A stretch of 64,000 nucleotides of DNA from Maratus speciosus (taxonomy: Eukaryota; Arthropoda; Arachnida; Araneae; Salticidae), in the NCBI GenBank assembly GCA_963932465.1, contig OZ010795.1:475840806-475904805 (forward strand), given 5' to 3'. The notes beneath the pieces are model-generated. The model saw only the letters and a list, made by a program, of their open reading frames with translations. It made no database searches and was not told the DNA's origin. Positions 45,271-56,925 of the stretch are shown piece after piece (position 1 is the stretch's first letter; each line of letters begins with the position of its first letter). A program made the position numbers and the translations under genes.

Positions 45271-47440
45271 AGGTAGCTTTCTTTACAAAAAGCTACCTAT
45301 TGCAGCCGTTCGGAGGAAAGCGATTTCAAAAAATTTTGGTATATTTTCATCGATCATGACCCCCAGACACCGAAACCACCCTCCGTTCAAAATTGATATA
45401 TATATATATATATATATATCTGACCTATGTCATACTGTAACTCTCGTATTTATGAACCGATTTGGATGTAATTCGGTGTGTACATAGTACATACCAATGT
45501 CTCGACCGAGTTCGTTGGCAAGTTTCATGCGTCATTTTGTTTCAAAATGGCGGCCATTTAAAAAATTTTAAAAAATTTAAAATTTGAAATGTGGTACCAA
45601 AAAATTGAAAATGAAAAAATATTTTTTTCTTATGTATTTGACCTTTATACAAAGACTCCGTAGCGGTTTTTGTTTTGTCTATATCTTAAAAAATGGCTGA
45701 GTTATAGCATTTTGAATTTCTAGCGAAGCTGACATTTTAAAACGTCCTGAATTTTGTCACGCGATAAAAGTCGTCTTTATGAACCGATTTGGATGTAACT
45801 TCGTTTATACATAGTACATACCAATGTCTCGACCGAGTTCGTTGGCCAGCTTCATCCGCCATTTTGTTTAAAAATGGCGGCCATTTAAAATTTTAAGAAA
45901 AATTTAATAATGTGGTACCAAAAATGTGGTACCAAAAAATTAAAAATTGAAAAAATATTTTTTTCTTATGTGTTTGACCTTGATAAAAAAATTCGGGAGC
46001 GGTTTTTCTTTCGTCTATATCTTAAAAAATGGCTGAGTTATAGCATTTTGAATTTCTAGCGTGGCTGACATTTTGAAACGCCCTGATATTTGTCACTCGA
46101 TAAGAGGCGTATTTATGAACCGATTTGAATGTAACTTGATGTCAACATAGTACATACAAATAACTCAACCGAGTTCGTTGGCCAGCTTCATCCGCCATCT
46201 TGTTTCAAAATGGCGGCCATTTAAAAAAATTTAAATTTAAAATGAGATACCAAAAAATTGAAAAATGAAAAAGATTTTTTTTTGTATGTGTTTGACCTTA
46301 ATACAAAGATTCCGGAACAGGTTTTGTTTCGTCTATATCTACAAAAATGGCTGAGTTATAACATTTTGAATTTCTATTGTGGCTGACATTTTAAAACGAC
46401 CTGATTTTTGTCACGCGATAACAGGCGTATTTATGAACCGATTTGAATGTAACTTGGTCTGTACATAGTACATACCAATGTCTCGACCGAGTTCGTTGGC
46501 CAGCTTCATTCGCCATCTTGTTTCAAAAGGGTTGCCATTTAAAAAAAAAATGTAACTTAAAATTTAAAATGAGGTATTAAAAAATTGGAAAATGAAAAAG
46601 ATTTTTTTTATGTGTTTGGCCTTGATACAAAGATTCTGGAGCAGTTTTTGTTTCTGAAAATTTGTTGTTTTGTTTATATCTTAAAAAGTGGTTGAATTAT
46701 AGCACTTTGAATTTCTATCATGGCTAACACTTTGAAACGATCTTGTATTTGTCACGCGATACCACACGTATTCTCCTATTTCGATGGAAGAAAGCATGTG
46801 GATAGTATACATCAATATCTCGACCAAGTTCGCTGGCCAGCTTCATCAGCCATCTTGTTTCAAAATGGCGGCCATTAAATTAAAAAAAATATATATTTAA
46901 AGTGAGGTGCAAAAAAATTAGAAATTGAAAAAGGTTTCTTTCTTAAGTATTTGACCTTGATATACGGATTCAGGAGCATTTTTTGTTTGTCTTTATCTTA
47001 AAAAATGGCTCAGATATAGCAGTTTCAATTTTTAACGTGGGTGACATTTTGAAATATCTGATTTTTTGCCTGCGATAGCACTCGTATATATCAACCGATT
47101 CCGATGTGAGTGAGCATGTGCACAGCAATTACTAAGGTCTCGACCAAGTTCACTGGTTAGCCTCATCCACCATGTTGTCTTAAAATGGCAGGCACTTTAA
47201 GAAATCGCCGAATTTGGCAGCCAAATATAAGTTACTTTAAATAAAAGCAGCTTGGATAAAGCTGACTAATTTCGCGAAATTCTCATTCATAATGATTTAG
47301 TATTGATAAAAATTAGTATTGAATCTCCTACATTCGGTTTCCACTTAATTGAGCTTCCTGTGTTTGAATAATATAAGTTGGCTTTTTTAAAATAAGGAAT
47401 ATGAAAGCTACCTCTTCCTCCCGGCACTGGCCGGAAGGAC
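45271..47440 (+). repeat. HINE-like structured repeat with ~330 bp tandem units
   Basis: Begins AGGTAGCTTTCTTTACAAAA and AGCTACCT (hairpin), has a (TA)n tract at 45398-45420, then five to six units of about 330 bp (start points near 45436, 45775, 46110, 46435, 46765, 47080). Each unit holds TATTTATGAACCGATTTGGA, AGTACATACCAATGTCTCGA, CCGAGTTCGTTGGCCAGCTT, CAAAATGGCGGCCATTTAA and ATGGCTGAGTTATAGCATTT-like segments. It ends GAAAGCTACCT and the CCCGGCACTGGCCGGAAGGA hairpin before a T-run. Same plan as family A with different sequence. Confidence 0.72.
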
Positions 47441-48289
47441 TTTTTTTTTATGATGCACTATGTGTGCTAGTAAGGATAATCTTTTACTCAATATATACTT
47501 CTTATAATACAATTTTCCTTAAAAAATAAATAAATAAGCAAATCCATGCGTTTCTAAAAATATTTTTTTTTTCTAAAAGTTCCTTATTTTATGTTTATTA
47601 TATAACATTTTTATCATGCAAAATCTTCATTCTTTCCAGCTACAATTTCATTTATACTTTTTTCATTACTCGAATATGGAACACGGATAAAAATGAAAAT
47701 ATGAGTTGATTTATTTTGAACAATGCAGCGTTATTCCCCTGCAGCAAGATATTTGCATGGGACAAGTTATTTGTTGCATATTTGTTGCATACATAATATT
47801 TTACGTTTTTTGATGGAGGTTGTTTGAAAAATAGTTACTGCAGAATATTCATTTTCTGAAAAAAAAAATCAATCTTCTTGTACAGTTCATAAAATGTTTA
47901 TTGAAATTTTAAAATGTGTTACAATTTAAATTACACGAATACATATTTCCAATACTTTTGAGTAGACTCCAGCATTTGTAACCTGAAAGAATTTCGAGAA
48001 AAATATTTTTAGCAGTCGGATGTTATGTGTTTCTTTGTTTTTCTTTACGATTTGATTTCTGGAGTTTTCAATTGTCTTTTGTATCTGAAAGTCGAAGAAA
48101 ACTTTCTTATTATTTAAGCATTTTTATTCATTTTAGTTTCAAATATTTATCAGAGATTAAATGGAAGTGTTAAATTATTTATTTTTTAAAGAGAGTTTCG
48201 AGCTAAGATTTAAAAATATTTATCAACTACAAATTTAAGGACTGTTACGTCTTCAAATTTAAGAACATACATATTATAAAAAGGTTTAT
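47441..48289. other. AT-rich intergenic DNA
   Basis: No gene recognised. Confidence 0.4.
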
Positions 48290-48545
48290 TTAAAGACGTA
48301 TATTAATCACAAATGGTAAAAATTTCTCAAACATTAAAAAGAAAATTTTCAAAGTCTAACGTCTGACAAGTTTTAACCACTCTGTGCCCATCATCAGGGT
48401 CAGTGACCCTGGTGTGACGCTGGCCCTGATGATGGTCACAGAGTGGTTGAAACTTGTCGGTTTTTAGACTTTGAAAATTTTCTTTTTAACGTTTTAAAAG
48501 TTTTTACATTTTTGTGTATAATATACATCTTTAAGTAAAATATTT
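48290..48545. repeat. Foldback repeat with hammerhead-like cores in both arms
   Basis: Arms 48290-48398 and 48426-48545 pair with mismatches (AAAGAAAATTTTCAAAGTCT, GACAAGTTTTAACCACTCTG and inverses). On the plus strand CTGATGA (48426-48432), a stem GGTCAC-AGA-GTGGTT with wobble pairs, then GAAAC (48449-48453). The left arm has the same on the minus strand but with AAAAC. PLE terminal regions have such segments; no PLE coding sequence is adjacent. Confidence 0.5.
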
Positions 48546-51500
48546 TTTTTTATATATGTGTTACTTATTAACTGTTACAGAATATATCTGAAACTTCTTA
48601 ATTTATAAATGTAGTAAAATGTTTTCTACCATATAATTAATTATAGTTTTGGGTCTTCTAAAATGTACCTTACATTATATACAACATAAATTAAAATGAT
48701 TAAAAAAATAAAATATTTTTTCAGAATAGATTTCTAATTTGTTTTCGATAATTTAACCCTTTCGTTAAACGATTACAAATTTACTAGTAATTTACTAGTT
48801 GCTTGGTTGAATAATTTTGGGACGTATGATAACCTTTTGCACGAAAAAAACCGATTTTATTTTTGGTACATTGAGTACATTTAACGTTTAGTGTATATGT
48901 TTTCGTACTTTTTTCGCGTACAACCAAAAATTTTAGTTTCCAATAAAATGAATTACCCCTTTGCGACGCGTATCCCGTACAGAATTTTTAATATTTCTGC
49001 GCCAGTATTTCGAAAAAAGAAAAAGTCTCTGCCTATTTTTATCTGAGACATTTTGTGGCTGAACGAGGAGGAATTTTCTATTCCAAATTTCTGGTAGGAA
49101 ATCTGAGAGATTTTGAGCATCTGATATGTAACGTATACCCGAAGCTCGTCGCGATGATACAGATGATAAGATTTTATTAGTACAACTTTATTGAAAAAAG
49201 TAGGATTGCCAATTTGAGGCTCATTTTTATTTAAAAATTCCACATTCATACAGAAAATTCCAAAAGAAGAATTTTTATTTTATGAAATCATGAAGTGCCT
49301 ATCATGAAACAAAGAGAAAATTTCTATTTGAAATTTCTGGTGTGAATTCAAATTTTCTTAATAAAATATAGATAAGATTTTATTAGTACAACTTTATTGA
49401 AAAGAGTAGGGTTGCCAATTTGGGCTTCTTTTTTATTCAAAAATTCCAAATTCATACAGGAAATTCTAAAATAAGAATATTTACTTTGTATAATCACGAA
49501 ATGCCTGTCATTAAACAAAGAGAAAATTTCTATTCGAAATTTTTGGTATGAATTCAGATGTTCTTAAAAAAAAGGGGAAGGAGGATCAAACTGGCAAACA
49601 TTGTTAATATATGCCTCTAAGACGAGGACGTATTAGGACTTATAGCCAATCATTATAAATAAATAAATACCGTACAGATATGAGTTATTTCATTAAGGAA
49701 CATTTTTAGTGATAATATGTACAAACATCAAAAAGTATATGCTGTAAATAAATTTGGATAATTATAAACAAATTGTAAAACGTTTAGTTGCTAGTTGATG
49801 GTTGAAAGAAATTATTGGTATACGATTGTTTAGAAGAACAGATCTTTAGTTTGTGAATTTTAGTATAAGGAGAAGATTTCTATTTTAAATTTAAGCTTCC
49901 GCACCAATTAAGTATCACATTCTATTACTTTTCAACAAACTATTGAAGATTTAAAATTTTCCATACCATTTTTGCAGAAAAATTTTCCCTTCCAATACAA
50001 TTTTGAATTTATAAAAAAGTAGGGATTTTTTTTTTTAAGCATCACGTCATGTTTCGTGTTTCTCGGAATTACTTATCTATGTTTTACCTGAATATAAGGG
50101 TTGAATTTCTCGGAACTTAGGTTATATAGTCTAATGTAGCTGCCAAGTGTCAAATAGTTTTTGGAATTGGTAAAGCACAGTGAGTTTATATGTAAAAAAT
50201 GTTCTTTATAAAACAAAATTCGCAAATAGGCAAGTTGAGTATTCGCGAATGTTGAAATGGTCTTCATTTTTTATTTCGCGAGTAGTCAAAACTCGCTAAT
50301 GTTAAATCCGCGAACGTTAAGGGACTACTGTATTTTTTATTTAATGAGTGAAGCCTTACTTATTGTGTGCAAAACTCTCTGAAGTGGAAAAGATTGACCA
50401 AGCTTACAGAGTTACTGGAAATAGAAAAAAAATCATTCAATGGCTTTTCAAAAGTCTTAACTCTATAAAAAGCTGGAATATACTATAATAAGCTATTTAT
50501 TTGTAGCAAGGTAAGATGCTATTGTATGTGAAACACAAATCAAAAGTATTTTACCAGAAAATAGGGTTGAACTCCCAGTAATTGACACCGTAAGGATTCT
50601 TTCTTGTTCAATCACTCTTACAAAATTTTAAATCCATTTTATACTTATATTTCACATTGAAATGATAGTAAGTATACATTGAACCATTAATGTTGGCAAA
50701 ATTCTCAAAAATTATATATTGTATTACTACATTTTTTTTCATAAATACGATCAAATAACTCCAGTAAGTAACACCAACCTCATTTTGAAAAACCAATAAC
50801 TGACACAAAATGAACCAGGTCTGGCACGTTACTTGCAAAGAAAAGAAAAAAAAAGTTATTTTATAATTTTATATTCTACCGAATTCATGCTTTAAAAATA
50901 CTTTAATTTTGATTATGAAAACAAAATAATTAAACCTTACTTAAATAATGATAACATACTACAGATGCGTGTGTTCCTTTTTTCATGTTTTAAATTATTA
51001 GCAAAGCAGATATCCAATCAGTGGCATTTATGAAACTGTAACTGAGAAATTGTGTCAGTCCAGGGTAGAACAATTTAAATTTGAATGGTAATGACTACAA
51101 GATAAACTTAATTTATTATTATGTTAAAAAAAATTCAAATAATACATGTCAACTTTCTTTAATATTACCAATAATTAACCCCTCTATTGGAGACTGCTCG
51201 CTTATTTACACGTGAATATAAAAAGAGAAAGAAAACTTTAAAATTATTAAATTATTAAGTGCGAAAAGTCCTAATATTCATATATAAAACGATATAGTTG
51301 AAACATCATATCTGAAACGATTTTCTTATAGCTTCTATAAAGAAAATTTCTGTACTATACATTAAGGCCGGGAGGCTGCGACATATTTTACTTAATCACA
51401 TTATAAAAGCTGATTTTCAAATATGTGATACATCTTTCTTAATCAATCACCAAATAATCCGTCAGCTGTGGCGACAGCATTGGATGCGGCCTTGAGCACT

Positions 51501-52213
51501 AAAAACCCCAACATACACACAGTCAAAGGGATATGAAATGTAACTCGATTATAGAAGATCGCCACGGGTCGTAATAATATCATTCAATTGTCCGTAATCA
51601 GTCATTTTTGAAACAGAGCAAATTAGGATATTTTGAAAGCATGTGGAATCTGGTCAGTGGTTGGTGAGCGTAGGGAGCAGAAACCTCTAGTACATTAAAA
51701 TGTATCAGAAAAATGTAACATGTTTGTTTATGTTTTGTAATGTGTTCTGAAATACTGGTAACAATTAAGAAAGTTTTTATATTTATTTATTCTTTAAAAA
51801 CCGTTTAAAACCATCATGTTAAAACAAATTTAGCTGTTCGAAAAAAAAATATTACGAAGAAAAAAAGATTGTCATACAATGAATAATTAATAAAAGTAAT
51901 CGAGTGAAATTTTTAGACTATCAGCCAACAAATATAAAAGAAAAGTTAACAGAGCTTTTTTTGAAGTTTATAATTTGCCATGTTACTTTTTAATGATATT
52001 AAACAGTTTTTTAGATGTTTAAAGTATTAAGATGTCAAACAAAGCTTTAATGTTAAAGTTTTTTTTTTTTCAAACTAAAATTGAGGATTTCTTATATAAC
52101 ATATTGGAGGAAGTAATATTTCATAAAAGAAATTTTTTTGAATTAAGATATAATTTTTAGCCTTTTCGTAGGATTTAGATGCATTTTTTTAATTATTCCC
52201 CTCCAAAAGTTAA
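48546..52213. other. Long AT-rich stretch without genes
   Basis: Short frames (48953-49249, 50073-50267, 50608-50838) show no domain. 48950-49250 and 49250-49560 are two diverged copies of a segment with TTTTATTAGTACAACTTTATTG, GTAGGATTGCCAATTTG and CAAAGAGAAAATTTCTATT. 50285-50334 reads CTCGCTAATGTTAAATCCGC then GGGACTACTG before TA, like a single right end of a pogo/Tc1-type MITE whose left end was not found. Confidence 0.45.
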
Positions 52214-52700
52214 CCCTTCACTGTACGACGTGCCATATCTCACACATACCTAAAAACCTTAAAATTTTCATCATGTGCCATGCATTGGCTAATATGATCA
52301 CTGTAACTGATCAAGAACAATTCAAAGCCTGTAATAACGCTTATTTTGTTCATGTCAGACGACTGCATTATGCAAAAAATTAGAATTTGCCCTTCGAAAA
52401 AAAAATAATAATAAAGCTATTAAGGTAAGATTTATTTTCATCATTTTTACTGAATACTTAAAAATATTAATATAATAATAGTTTCAGGGTGCTAAGCAGA
52501 TAAAATTAATTAATTTAAGCTCATTTAATTGCAAAATATAGCAATACAGCATTTTAAAATCCTAAATGTGTACATATGGCAGACACCATAAAATATAAAA
52601 TTTTAGCTGAAATTTTGAAATTTAAATTTTTTTTACATTTCCCCCCCATTATTAGACCGGTATATAGATTTAAAATAAAATAAAATCGTGGTGTGAAGGG
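52214..52700. mobile_element. Second piggyBac-type MITE with TTAA target duplication
   Basis: Starts CCCTTCACTGTACGA, ends with TCGTGGTGTGAAGGG; the inverted ends match at CCCTTCAC and at ACGA. TTAA flanks both sides (52210-52213, 52701-52704). 487 bp, AT-rich, no transposase. Sequence unrelated to the MITE at 5384-5891, so it is a distinct family. Confidence 0.78.
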
Positions 52701-53559
52701 TTAACGTACAACCTGTCTTTGATGTCTAATTTAAAAATGAATGAACAAAGAAACGAGAAATTTAGAGGGAATGTGCACTAAACAGTTCTTTATTAAAGGC
52801 TACAAAGAAATTTAGATAATTTACATGATTAACAGCAAAAAAAAAGCACTTTTGGTCGAAAATTCCTTTCTTGGAGAAAACAGTGCATCACAGTTTTATG
52901 TGTAAAAAAGGCTTGGCAACGTAAAAAAAAAAAAAAAGTTCTAATAAGTAATAAATCCACACCTAGCTGCAATGTGTGGTCGATCCCGACATTCCATGTT
53001 GCCAATTAAGTTGTCGGACATCGAAATTGAAATCGAAGCCTAGACACGGACTAAACCTTAATATAGCTCATGTGAGGAGCTTGGAAAAGTGCTTAGAGTA
53101 TCAATGAATCGGACGTTGAATAGGGAGGGTGTACTTTCAAATGTAAAGTGTTTGAAAACTTTTTTTTTTCAATTTACTGACTTTTTATGATTTTTAAACG
53201 AAATAGCTGGATTACGGAATAATAGTATATATATATAAAAAAAGGCAATTTAACAAATTACAACGACCATTTGGAAAATGATTTTTTCAAAGACTAAAAT
53301 TTAAGACACAAAAAATCGCACGGGGTTGATCCTACATTATGTATGCCATGCATTAAACATTAATAGTGTTATTACACGTAAAAATTGCAAGCGACAAAAA
53401 TCGCCTGCGACCCGTCAGATTTCTTAAAACTTACGTATTATCCACCTGAATCTTAGGTATTATCCAAGCATTTCATTGGCTGTTTGGGAAAGGCTTTTCC
53501 ATCGTAGAAATCTGACGACCCATTGTAAATGAAATTTCATTCTTAAACTTCTAAACATC
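52701..53559. other. AT-rich intergenic DNA
   Basis: No gene. GCAAGCGACAAAAATCGC and CAGATTTCT/AGAAATCTG inverted segments at 53390-53515 have no clear meaning. Confidence 0.35.
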
Positions 53560-53690
53560 CCACAATGTTACTTTTTACACCGTCGTATAGAGAAAAAAAA
53601 TGTACTTTAAAATGCAATTTGTTTGAAAGCTGTATCTCAATTTGTTTCTGAGTTATTATTTTTTTTTGTAGTTTTTATTAATTTTTTGTC
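53560..53690 (-). repeat. Repeat family B, reversed partial copy
   Basis: Inverse of the TTGAGATACAGCTTTCAAAC, AAATTGCATTT, CGACGGTGTAAAA segment series of family B. The copy is cut at 53690, shortly before the SINE target site. Confidence 0.6.
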
Positions 53691-53746
53691 ATAGTAGCAA
53701 CAGAAGTATCCATATTAGATGTAAATTTCCAACTGGGTGAAAAATG

Positions 53747-53818
53747 TCCGGACCAGGATTCAAACCCGGGACCTCCTGGCTGAAGCTGCCAGTGCTCTGC
53801 CATCTGAGCTATCCCGGA
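53747..53818 (-). tRNA. tRNA-like body of the outer SINE
   Basis: TCCGGGATAGCTCAGATGGC with A-box, GGTTTGAATCC as B-box, and acceptor arms TCCGGGA/GTCCGGA pairing at six of seven positions. Anticodon stem CTGGC/GCCAG; loop AGCTTCA lacks U33. SINE part, not a working tRNA. Confidence 0.6.
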
Positions 53819-53905
53819 CGATTCTGGTCGAACTTTTTCACCCAGCTAACCTTGAAGATTACAGCTTATTACAGCAGATTAATAATTGTGTTAAAATTAA
53901 TCTAG

Positions 53906-54159
53906 TATAATTTCGTATCCAGCGATTTCTGGAGTTCCATTACCTGAGATTTATTCTGTTGAGCTGAACCAGGTTTCAGACCAGATGCTGTAATCTTCAA
54001 GGTTAGCTGGGTGAAAAAGTTCGACCAGAATCGTCCGGGATAGCTCAGATGGCAGAGCACTGGCAGCTTCAGCCAGGAGGTCCCGGGTTCCAATCCTGGT
54101 CCGGACATTTTTTGCCCAGTTGGAAATATACATCTAATATGATTTGTTTACCAATTAGA
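53906..54159 (+). mobile_element. tRNA-derived SINE (nested copy)
   Basis: Flanked by an exact 24 bp direct repeat (53882-53905 and 54160-54183, beginning ATAATTGTGTTAAAATTAAT). Contains the same order as the outer copy: GTAATCTTCAAGGTTAGCTG, GTGAAAAAGTTCGACCAGAA, tRNA-like body 54034-54105, and GCCCAGTTGGAAATATACAT. Inserted into the 5' part of the outer copy in opposite orientation. Confidence 0.75.
54034..54105 (+). tRNA. tRNA-like body of the nested SINE
   Basis: Same sequence as the outer body with few substitutions (B-box GGTTCCAATCC). Loop AGCTTCA, which would give anticodon CTT in register, but with G at position 33. Confidence 0.6.
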
Positions 54160-54193
54160 ATAATTGTGTTAAAATTAATCTAGAAGTATCCAT

Positions 54194-55318
54194 CTCTGTT
54201 GAAAGTAAAGGTTAGTGTATAGACCAATCAGAAAACGAATAAAATGCGGATTAAACCTATAAAGCGCTTCAGATATGCTTTTGATTTCCTACCCTGACGA
54301 GGACAATAATCATTTTTCCAAATGGTTAATAAATATTTTTATCAATTATTTAAAATTTTAAGGGAAAACCACGATTTCTACCCACCGTCCTAGGACGGGC
54401 GTTTACACTAGCGTTCCCATAAAGAGCTACTTCATTCACTCGAATGTAGTCGCGCATTAATGTTAATACTGTGGGAGCGTTCTTGTAAAATACCACGTTT
54501 GCTTTTCAATAATTTTGGATTTATTATTATTTTTTTTATTTTGAGTGCATAACTGAGGTCGATCTCTACAAAGACCCTATTATACTTTTTCGATTTTGGT
54601 TGCAATTTATTTTATGAGGATACTTTCACTTTTGGAAACGGTTTCGAAAAAAAAGTCAGCGTATATATATACACTGCAACCAAAATTGAAAGAATAAAAA
54701 AAGTCCTTTCTGGAGATTGACTTAAGTTATTCAATTAAAAAAAGGGTTATTTAAAAATATTGAAATTCAAACAAGATATTTTTAAAAATAAAAAAAACAT
54801 TACTTTTTTAATGGCTGATAAGTTAAAAAAACATTAAAGTTCACGGAATTTTGTGAGAGTAGTTCTTTTACATCAGATTATTCTCAAAAGGCTGGAGGTT
54901 TTGTTTGTAGATTTATTGACGTTATGAATTGGTATCAATTATTTAATTGGTCATACCATTATTTGACAAGTAGTATAAATATTTTTTAGAAACAAATATT
55001 TTATAAAGTCATTACAATCAATGGCATTACAATTTACGCTCTCGGACTATCACACGATGGGCAACATTGGCACTCGAACCTGAAATGCAAGTTTTTTCCG
55101 TAAACATTACGGTAAGCTTCACGCAATAGATTATTATTAATTCCCTGTATAATTTTTCCGCGTGGAACATAATATAATATTCTACTAAATATGTATAAAA
55201 GAAAAAATAGTTGTTAAAAAAAAAAAACTTTTAAAAGTGTTAAATATTCATCTTGAAAATCACGAATCAGTGTTTGACTGAAATTCGCGTTTTCCACAAA
55301 AATGTCCGTGAAATTAGT
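54194..55318. other. Intergenic DNA with small inverted repeat
   Basis: 54543-54608 and 54672-54735 form an inverted repeat (GCATAACTGAGGTCGATCTC and TTTCGATTTTGGTTGCAA against diverged inverses), a MITE-like hairpin with a TA tract in the loop. A 14 bp perfect palindrome CCGTCCTAGGACGG is at 54385-54398. No gene. Confidence 0.5.
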
Positions 55319-55508
55319 GTTGCCAGGTTTCCCGCGTAATTCGGGGCTCCAAATGCTCTGGAGACCACTAATTTCATACAGTTTATTCCGCCATCTTTAA
55401 TCGCAGATTATTCTGTCGTTATATAAGGCGAAGAAAGAAACTTACTTTAAAATACTGGTATGCAGAGAATTTGGAGCCACGATTTACGCGGAAGATCTGG
55501 AAACAGTT
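55319..55508. repeat. Short inverted-repeat element
   Basis: GTTGCCAGGTTTCCCGCGTA..GGGGCTCCAAATGCTCTG (55319-55362) is inverted, with differences, at 55462-55508 (AGAATTTGGAGCCACGATTT, ACGCGGAAGATCTGGAAACA). A MITE-like structure; target duplication not evident. Confidence 0.5.
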
Positions 55509-56454
55509 GTTGTAACACATTAATTGGATTGGGGGAACAATGTTGCCAGATGGGTTACTATTTTAATTAAGATTTCTTGATTGGCACCACTTTTTTGAAA
55601 TGGTAAAACGCGCCTTATTTAATAACTAATTATGACTGTATTAAACAAAGGAAATTTTATCGTTTTAAAAAAGTAGTGCCAATCAAGAAATCTGAATTAA
55701 AAATGTTGCCCACTGGCATCACTGTGTGGGTATCGAACTCAATTATGAAATAAACCGCTATATTCTTTACGCTTGGTAGAAAGCGCATGAAAATTAATTT
55801 ATTAAAAAAATGTACATTTTTTGCTATTTTTCTTTTTTTAATACAAGGCAACTTGAAGAATAAATGAAACATTATTTAAACTATCTTTTTAGCATTTCTA
55901 AATTGATATCTCAACGTATAATAGTAAATTAATTACATAAAATTATTATTTTAGAAAGCGGTTTTTTAATATTACATCTTTCTTTTTTATATTTTAATTA
56001 AAAAAATATTTTATGAAATTTCTTCAAAATAGTGGTAATTAAATAGCTTTCATTATTGCAGAAAAGAGAGAAAAAATGAGGTTTATTTATCTTTATTTAT
56101 ACCATTTTTCGATAAAATTAAAAAAAAAAAACATAAAAAAAAATTGTATGGTTTAAGTTTTGTTGTATAAGGTTTAGGGGCGCAAAATCCCATTAGGGAC
56201 ATGCTGCACCAAAATATTTTGAACGGAAAATGACGTACTGCTTTTAGAGAACATACATTTTTCCTCATAAATTTTCCATATTTTTTTCCTTCTGCAGTTG
56301 TACTAATATTAAGTTTGAGATACTAAGCGAAATGTTTAAGTAAGTAAAAATGGCGTCATATTTAAAAGAAAAGATCCTTTTCTTAGATAAAGCTACACAT
56401 TTTAACACAAATGCGGTTAAAAAACATAAATTACGGCAGTTTTCACTCTCCGGT
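55509..56454. repeat. AT-rich repeat segment shared with the right end of the window
   Basis: 55810-55985 shares GAAGAATAAATGAAACATTA, TCTTTTTAGCATTTCTAAAT and GTATAATAGTAAATTAATTA with 62235-62345 in direct orientation and with 62540-62600 in inverse orientation. No gene. Confidence 0.5.
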
Positions 56455-56925
56455 ACTGACAAGGGCACCACGAAACATGGTGTTCACAGATTTTGATAAT
56501 TTTAAAGTATGTTATAGGGATAATACCTCTAATTATCTAATTATTCTGCTGAAAGTTTTTATTCAAATAAGTCCTAGTTTTGAAGAATTGAGGGGTGGGG
56601 GGGGGGGGGGTCAAAGTTCAACATACGTTTCAAATACAGATTAATTTGCTCTTCTAAACGTGGGCTGGGTAGCTTTCAGATAACGTGCGAGTGCGCTATA
56701 CCGTAGATGATGGGTTCGAACCCAACTTATACCATTTTTTGTTTAATATTATATTTTTGACATGTTACAAGTTTTACACTGAATTAAAAAATCCGCAGCT
56801 TTGAAATGTTTGATATTTTCCTAACAAATTACATTTACATTTTCGAAATAGTTATTATTATATTTTTTCTGCAATTTTAAGCTAATATTTCTACTGACAA
56901 AAATTAAACCAATTTATGTCTAGAT
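56455..56925 (+). repeat. Repeat family C, left arm, with tRNA-like segment
   Basis: About 470 bp that recur inverted at 61620-62105: CAAGGGCA, CACAGATTTTGATAATTTTA, AAGTATGTTATAGGGATAAT, a G-run, TCAAAGT.CAACATACGTTTC, AATTTGCT, a tRNA-like segment (56663-56733), ACTGAATTAAAAAATCCGCA and CCTAACAAATTACATTTACA. No protein. Confidence 0.65.
56663..56733 (+). tRNA. tRNA-like segment in family C (left)
   Basis: GGCTGGGTAGC start, B-box GGGTTCGAACCC with a paired T stem, and a terminal ACCA. The acceptor stem does not pair and the D arm is irregular. Probably a tRNA-derived part of a repeat. Confidence 0.4.

Larger units (their letters stand above)
53714..54181 (-). mobile_element. tRNA-derived SINE (outer copy), interrupted by a second SINE
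   Basis: The 12 bp AGAAGTATCCAT stands at 53702-53713 and again at 54182-54193. Between them lies a minus-strand SINE with a tRNA-like body at 53747-53818 and a 3' part CCAGTTGGAAATTTACATCT. Its 5' side is interrupted by the nested copy 53906-54159. The tRNA-like part is internal, with about 90 bp or more upstream of it, unusual for a simple tRNA SINE. Confidence 0.68.
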
